The notes under the pieces: model-generated
The model's database searches: none
The model's input: the letters and a program-made list of their open reading frames with translations, nothing else
What the model was told of the DNA's origin: nothing
Position numbers and translations under genes: made by a program
Shown: piece by piece, positions 58,753-64,000 of the stretch
Numbering within the stretch: position 1 is the stretch's first letter
Layout: every line of letters starts with the position of its first letter
Source of the DNA: Owenia fusiformis
Lineage: Eukaryota; Annelida; Polychaeta; Sabellida; Oweniidae
DNA: 64,000 bases
Assembly (NCBI GenBank): GCA_903813345.2
Contig: CAIIXF020000010.1
Coordinates: 30,930,828 to 30,994,827 of the forward strand
Reading direction: 5' to 3'

Positions 58753-61700
58753 TTAATGTTTGCCAAAGTACTTATTACTAAATGCATAATCAAATTTTGC
58801 AAATACACTATCTTGTTTGATCCCATCATAATATGGAAGGCGGAAAGTATTTGTGCATGTAGAAGATGTTGGGATATCATCATTGTTGTCATAGAATTCA
58901 ATGGTTAATCCCGGGTCGAACCCTGTTATGGGTTCCGTTTCAGAGCCTGTTATGAATTTAAGTATCATTGGGATATCAACTGGCCTGTTGCCATCTGAAA
59001 ATACAAAATATGAAAAGTGAAACACATGTTTATTTTCATTCCAAAAGAGACTTACTTGTAATTCATAAGTTACTATACTAGTAGTAGCAATATTATGTGA
59101 AAAGCAAATAAAGTAAATAATTGAGTGAGTACAGTTAACCTGTATTGATAAATAGAGGACACTTTGATAATTTTGTTTAAACGAGACCTCTTTAAAGCAC
59201 TTATATTTATTCCATATACTGTAATCAGAAGATGTAAGTCAGACTTAGTGTTTTATACTTCTAATTAGCATTACTTGCGCTTGCATGTACAACAAGGCAT
59301 TAACATGCAAAATGTCACCACCTGCCATTCAGCTATTTGTGATAGACACAAACTGCCGAACACTGAACACCAACCACCGAACACCATCCACAAAAAAGTT
59401 GGAGACCATAACAATATGTCATCACTTTGGGTGCTGACATAAAAATGAAAAATAGAAGATAATTATCAAAAATTGTTATTTACGCTGTACTTCTATTAAG
59501 TATTTGTTGAACATTCGAAATATTTTCTCTTCTTTTATTTTACTGTTGGTTCCCGCTTCGGAAAACACAGGTTTTACGAGACTCTTCAACTTGCGCATTG
59601 TCATGACTGCCTGGGTTCCTGGGCGAAGCAGATACCGCATAACGGGCTTCTTCCTTACAAGCTAAAACAAAATGATTGAAGTACAGTTAGAGGTTTCAAT
59701 GAATGCAAGTGGCAAATTAATATAACATTTGGATTTGTAAGAAAAGTTTTTATCTTATGCTACAAGTGCATGCAACCATATTGTAATATATCCTTACGAT
59801 TCTCAGAAAACCCATCTGACATTGTAATCAAAGTCTAGCTACAGATGCTGCCGTTTTAACATTTTTGAGAACAAGTTCCTGAATTATTGCACAAACACAC
59901 AAATACATGTAGATGAAAAAATAGATGGATTGATGGGTACTCAAATAAATGGATTGATGGGTACTCTCTCTGAACTTTGTTGGGTTTAAATATATATTTA
60001 CCTCAAGCACACCATACATGTTCATTCCTCTTGAAAACTCTCGCTCTCCTCCATTTAGTTCTAAGCTTTCCTTATTTAAGAGTCTATCCATCTGCCCCTC
60101 TGCCAGGAAGTTGACAGGTGGTCCCTCAAAAAGCAATGCCATAGCTTAAATTAAAAAAAATATTTCATTTATTTTCTTCAAAGAAAACATTTATGACCCC
60201 TACATATTTTTAGCTTTCATTTGAATCTAATGGAAAGTACAAAGGCTACTTCATATCAAAGATCAGAGTGACGAAATGACGAAAACTATTCAACTTATTT
60301 TGAAGCGGAAGTCAATACTCTAAAACGTTTTTAGAAAAGTTTTTCCATTTAAAATGTCTTTGGAAATTTGAAAATGCCTGGTGAAAAAAATTATGTCCAG
60401 CCAAAATGTCTGACAACGGATTAGTCCTTAAGGCAAGCACTGGATGGGATAATTAACTTTAGAAGCAAAAATTAAAGAGCCCATAGGCCTAATATTAGTT
60501 TAGACAGCTACTCACCAACAGCAACACCAGCAGCAAAATATCCTATGTGTTCTCTTTCACTAGTACTGATCCAGCACTCATTGTTGATCACATTTAGGAA
60601 TGGTGAATCATCGCCTTTGATGTACCTGCAATAATTTATCTTCGTGAATCTTCAATAAGTTTAAATAATGCATTATGTACCATTCAAATGTTTGCATGAG
60701 ACACCCCACAAAAGGGTAGAAAATTATCACAGTAGCATCCAAGGAGGTGGGATACTGCCATCATACTGTTTCCTGGGAGTAGGAACTTCTGAAATGTGAA
60801 TTCCTCCTGGGTATTTCATGTATTTCAACTATATTTGACCAGCTATTATTGTTACCAGGATGGGGAATTTAACTCACTTGATTGCTACATAGATGGGGAA
60901 TTTGGCAGCCCATTTTCTATTTTGTTGAAATCAAGTCTCAGTAAAACCTTTAAATATTACATTATCTAATTCTATATTACAGTATGCTCAATCCACTGTT
61001 GTTTTTCAGAAAACCCAAAACAAACAAAATAGTCTGGGAACATAACTTGTACTGGTCTCACCTCCCATATACATCTTAATCCAAGATTTTCTTGGAGGAA
61101 CATTCATACATACAGCTTTTTGTTTGACCAATTTTATATCTGCATTGAAACTGAATGAAAATCAGATATCATAAAAAATATTATACAGTAGCAAAAAGAA
61201 ACAAGACACTAGGAAAACAATACTGCACTCTTGAATAGAATAGACAGTTTTTGGAATGAAAAGTCCAAAATGGCTATATTAACATTTACTCAGAATGACC
61301 AAAAACTAATCATTACTAGACTTTCAATAAATAATTGAGCTAAAAAATTTAGGTCAAATGGTTTGGCTTGAAACATACAGACAAGACTTTTCAGACGAGA
61401 TTTTAAGAATGAAAATCCAACCCCTTATGAAAAATCTTGCAAAGGTTACAATATTAATTCCTTCATAATATTTTCACTTGCTCCAAGTTACACATACATT
61501 ATATCTATTGAGAGAATATTACCTTATTAAATCTGTAAGAAGTTCTCGACGTGGCCCACCAAGATCTTTGGCATTTTCACCATCGTACATCACCTCTATT
61601 CTCTGCCTAAAGTGTGTAGGAGGCCATGTTCGCACTTGCTCATCAAAATCATCAAAAATGATTTTCCCATCATCTCCAGTCAATCTAGTCACACATATTA

Positions 61701-61819
61701 GAGCATCTGTCTCTTTGCCTCTATCGAATCCATTGTCATCCATATTGTTCATTTCATCTCCCTTGAGAATCATGATACGGTACGATTTCAACACAATCAC
61801 TGGATTTATTTCATTTTTC
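58753..61819 (-). CDS. HECT-domain E3 ubiquitin ligase (G2E3-like), 3' five exons
   Basis: Five exons on the minus strand: 61819-61523, 60625-60516, 60144-60002, 59661-59484 and 58994-58753 (stop at 58755-58753). All introns are GT-AG and all phases fit, giving 322 residues. The first exon holds the HECT N-lobe start, with VMYDGENAKDLGGPRRELL matching the family's GExAxDxGGPRREFF motif. The middle exons give NECWISTSEREHIGYFAAGV, MALLFEGPPVNFLAEGQMDR and a YLLRPGTQAVMTMRKLK helix. The last exon is the C-lobe: ILKFITGSETEPITGF, then IPTSSTCTNTFRLPYY, whose Cys (residue 289 of this part, codon 58857-58855) is the expected thioester cysteine. It lies 33 residues from the C-terminus, as usual for HECT enzymes. 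HECT ligases take ubiquitin from an E2 onto this Cys and pass it to a substrate. The N-terminal part, which decides the substrate and exact family, lies outside the window; 'G2E3-like' is from overall resemblance. Confidence 0.88.
59294..59445 (+). repeat. Family D repeat, short internally deleted copy (in HECT intron)
   Basis: Has both ends (aaggcattaacatg.caaaat, tgtcaccacc at the left; caatatgtcatcactttggg, tgctgacataa at the right) but lacks the AGGTCA units. It lies in the intron between the last two HECT exons. Confidence 0.8.
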
Positions 61820-62069
61820 CTGAAATAAAGCATTATTGAATGTTATTAAAGAGATTTTGCAACTCACTTATAGCATGTTTATTATTCCCAAATAACGTAT
61901 AACTTTTGATGCGTTTTATTATGTCATCATTTATTGGGCAGCTCTATACGTCCATAAGTGTGATATTCTTACATAGACAACGATTTATAAGAATATCACA
62001 CTATGTACTTACAGACCTGCGCAATTCATGTAAATGATGACGTAATCAAACGCTTCATAAGTTATACAC

Positions 62070-63021
62070 AAGGCATTAACATGACAAAATGTGACCACCT
62101 AAAAAAATTTGGTAAATTTAAAACAAGTTGGAAGGCCTTTTTGCCCTTGAGAAGGTCAATGAAGGTCAGATCTAAAATCTTAAATCAGATTTGAGCTTCT
62201 GAGATCTTGTAGATGATTTTGAAAACAAAATTTAGTCAAATGCTGATTTTGAAAACAAAATTTAGTCAATTTGAAGCAAGTTGAAAAAAGACCTTTTTGA
62301 CCTTTTTGACCTAGAGAAGGTCATTGAAGGTCAAATCTAAAATCAGATATGAACTTCTGAGAACTTGTAGATGATTCAGAAAAAATTGAAGTCAGTCTAA
62401 ACAGTACCGGAGTTTCTTGCGAATAGGCCCATGGGCGTTTATTTGAAAGAGGGGTGAATGAAAAAGTTTTTTTCCCTCTTTATAAAGGCCCATGGGCGTT
62501 TATTAAAAATGATTTCAAATAAACGCCCAGTGGGCGAATTATTCGAGAAAAGGAATGAAATTGCGAACAGTACATATGTAAGGTAATAGGTGATTACTGT
62601 CATTCTAGTACAAATAATTAATAAAAATATGACAAGAGGTTACATATTGGTCAACGTTCTTGCCCACGTTCATGATACTAGTGCATGAGTATGAAGGACA
62701 TGTGTCATATTTGCGATCTATAATATCCCTCGACATAAACGCCCACTGGCTTGGGAGAGCTATTTTCCCTCTAAATAAACGCCCACCCCCCTTGGAAAAA
62801 TGTTTTTTCCCTCTTAATAAAGGCCCATGTGCGTTTATTAAAAATTCTTTCAAATAAACGCCCAGTGCAAAATAAACGCCCGTGGGCCTATTCGCGAGAA
62901 ACTCCGGTATTTGTTAAGTTATTGGAAGTTGTAAGAATCTGTTACAGACTCCAACCACCAACCGCCATCACAAAAAAACGGAGACCATAACAATATGTCA
63001 CCCCTTTTTGGTGGTGACATA
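62070..63021 (+). repeat. Family D repeat, both ends present, split by an insertion
   Basis: Starts aaggcattaacatgacaaaa and ends tggtggtgacataa. The AGGTCA block has perfect four-base-spaced direct repeats at 62153 and 62318. The body is interrupted at 62407-62907. Once that is removed the sequence runs gtctaaacagtatttgttaa, matching the uninterrupted copy at 55396-55927. Confidence 0.85.
62407..62907. mobile_element. 501-bp MITE inserted in family D repeat, TA duplication
   Basis: Ends CCGGAGTTTCTTGCGAATAG and (reversed) CCGGAGTTTCTCGCGAATAG, continuing gccca.gggcgttt, are 35-bp inverted repeats with two differences. TA stands at 62405-62406 and 62908-62909. Inside, the words aataaacgccca and tgggcgtttatt recur many times in both orientations, and tttttccctcttt.taaaggc is repeated. 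No coding capacity; overlapping frames are shadows. Confidence 0.9.
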
Positions 63022-63754
63022 ATTAGACGGGAATAATATAAGTGAGTTATAAGTGAGTTGCGAAATCTCTATTATCATGGCAGTTCCATTATAGATATTA
63101 TAAGAGGCAGTGAAAATGTCTTTCATCAATCATTTTATTTAAAAAATCAACAATGTTGATAGAATGACTGACCAATCAATGTATAGTCAATCCCATGGGC
63201 TTGTTTTGTCAGCCAAAAGTGATATAATGGTCTTCTCGAAATGCTGCCTAAATATGGGTTATTGGATTTTAATCTCACCTTGACTGAAAGCACATTCACT
63301 TAACTCCTATAGATGTAAATGATGGGAACTACTGCCATTTTTATGCCCTATACTGTCAACCTGATAAACACTAACCTCATTGTGAAACCATGGCCATAGC
63401 CACTACTAGCCAGGCATAAGGCAGGTGAGGCAACTGCCTCGCCAAAATTTAATAGAAAAATATCAATTCAGACATTTGTTTTGAATTGAAGTTGTGAAAA
63501 TGAACTCTTTTTATCTTTATAGTGTTATTTCGCTAGTGCCTCAAATTTGCCTCGCCAAATAAAATTTGCCTCGTCAAATTTAAGATCCTGGCTATGCCTC
63601 TGAAAAGCTCCAATATGTTCATCTTTTTATGTTTAAATGAGAATCATGGTTTTGTGATCATACTGTATATTAAATATACAAAACACAAAATCCATGGTCA
63701 TTCTTGCTCTGTGGGGCTTTATTTCCTCAAATATACAAACTAGAAAACAGCAAC
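63022..63754. other. Intronic or intergenic, no gene seen
   Basis: 63398-63603 has inverted words (catagcc...agccaggcat and gatcctggctatgcctc) and repeated tgcctcgccaaa, probably another small repeat. No coding signal. Confidence 0.45.
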
Positions 63755-63931
63755 TTCACCGAGTAGCAAATCCCACCAAACAAAACATGTCTCGATAAAT
63801 AGCAGCCCTCTTGAACAGAGCTCCCTTATCCCCATGCATCAACCAGTATTTGAGTTATCTCCTGGACAAACAGATGGACGGACGGACAGACGGCTTTCCT
63901 ATATCCCCTCGAACTTTGTTCGGTGGGATAA
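63755..63931 (+). repeat. Family C repeat, short copy
   Basis: Keeps only the two ends of the family: ccgagtagcaaatcccacca at the left, and at the right gtatttgagttatctcctgg, then gatggacggacggacagacg and gaactttgttcggtgggata. Confidence 0.75.
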
Positions 63932-63976
63932 TTACCAAATATATTTCTGTCTTTAAAGGAAGTCTGCTCTACTTAC

Positions 63977-64000
63977 ATGTTGAATATAAAATCCTCCATC
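63977..64000 (-). CDS. Probable further upstream exon of the HECT gene (partial)
   Basis: On the minus strand a coding stretch (MEDFIFN) runs from the window edge to a strong donor, cat|gtaagt. It ends with two bases of a codon, exactly the phase needed by the next exon at 61819, and would give MEDFIFN-M-KNEINP. Too short to identify independently. Confidence 0.45.

Larger units (their letters stand above)
61820..63976 (-). other. Probable intron of the HECT gene, with nested repeats
   Basis: Bounded by acceptor tttcag (61822-61820) and the donor gtaagt (63976-63971) if the exon at 63977 is real. Contains a small hairpin (61956-62005, arms agtgtgatattctta / taagaatatcacact), the family D repeat with its own insertion, and a family C fragment. 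Confidence 0.5.

Overview
The window is AT-rich metazoan nuclear DNA with very low gene density. Split genes with GT-AG introns, tRNA-derived SINE heads, many short inverted-repeat (MITE-like) elements, mariner-type termini and GC-rich patches inside AT-rich DNA all point to an animal, most likely a marine invertebrate. A lophotrochozoan or mollusc is my guess from the style of the repeats; nothing in the sequence proves it. There are no bacterial features (operons, Shine-Dalgarno sites, CRISPR).

Only two real coding loci can be supported. (1) At the right edge, on the minus strand, lies the 3' half of a HECT-type E3 ubiquitin ligase of G2E3-like character. Its five exons (61523-61819, 60516-60625, 60002-60144, 59484-59661, 58753-58994) join in phase and keep the catalytic cysteine; a probable further exon runs off the window at 63977-64000. 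(2) At 52552-54924, on the plus strand, is a two-exon, apparently intact gene of about 390 residues for a DDE/retroviral-integrase-fold protein. It has an N-terminal helix-turn-helix-like part and D, D, E residues at 135, 194 and 234. A third, smaller reading frame (38847-39287, MADF-like) sits inside a transposon.

Everything else is intergenic DNA built largely from repeats. Left to right: a 145-bp tandem repeat (366-945); two inverted minisatellite arrays (1738-2019 and 3341-3557); the inverted-repeat family 'A' (5617, 10736, 42569); the family 'D' with nuclear-receptor-like AGGTCA repeats (9411-10200, 55396-55927, 59294-59445, 62070-63021); a tRNA-derived SINE head (12871-12942); the family 'C' (13765, 57955, 63755, perhaps 21360); a seven-copy, about 117-bp satellite with alternating monomers (19203-20012); foldback elements (23072-23394); a promoter-like GC/CCAAT/CRE/TATA cluster (24575-24800); two elements with CAGGGTGGTCC ends and TA target duplications (24894-25986, 26468-28107); a three-level transposon nest (38052-41762); a tandem duplication in which one copy carries an insertion and the other is the empty site (48417-49800); and a deletion derivative of a mariner/IS630-type element (56991-57597).

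The clearest biology is transposon history that can be read directly: several target-site duplications, two internal empty sites, and one pogo-like element inside the intron of the intact integrase-like gene. All family names come from reading motifs by eye; no database was searched.
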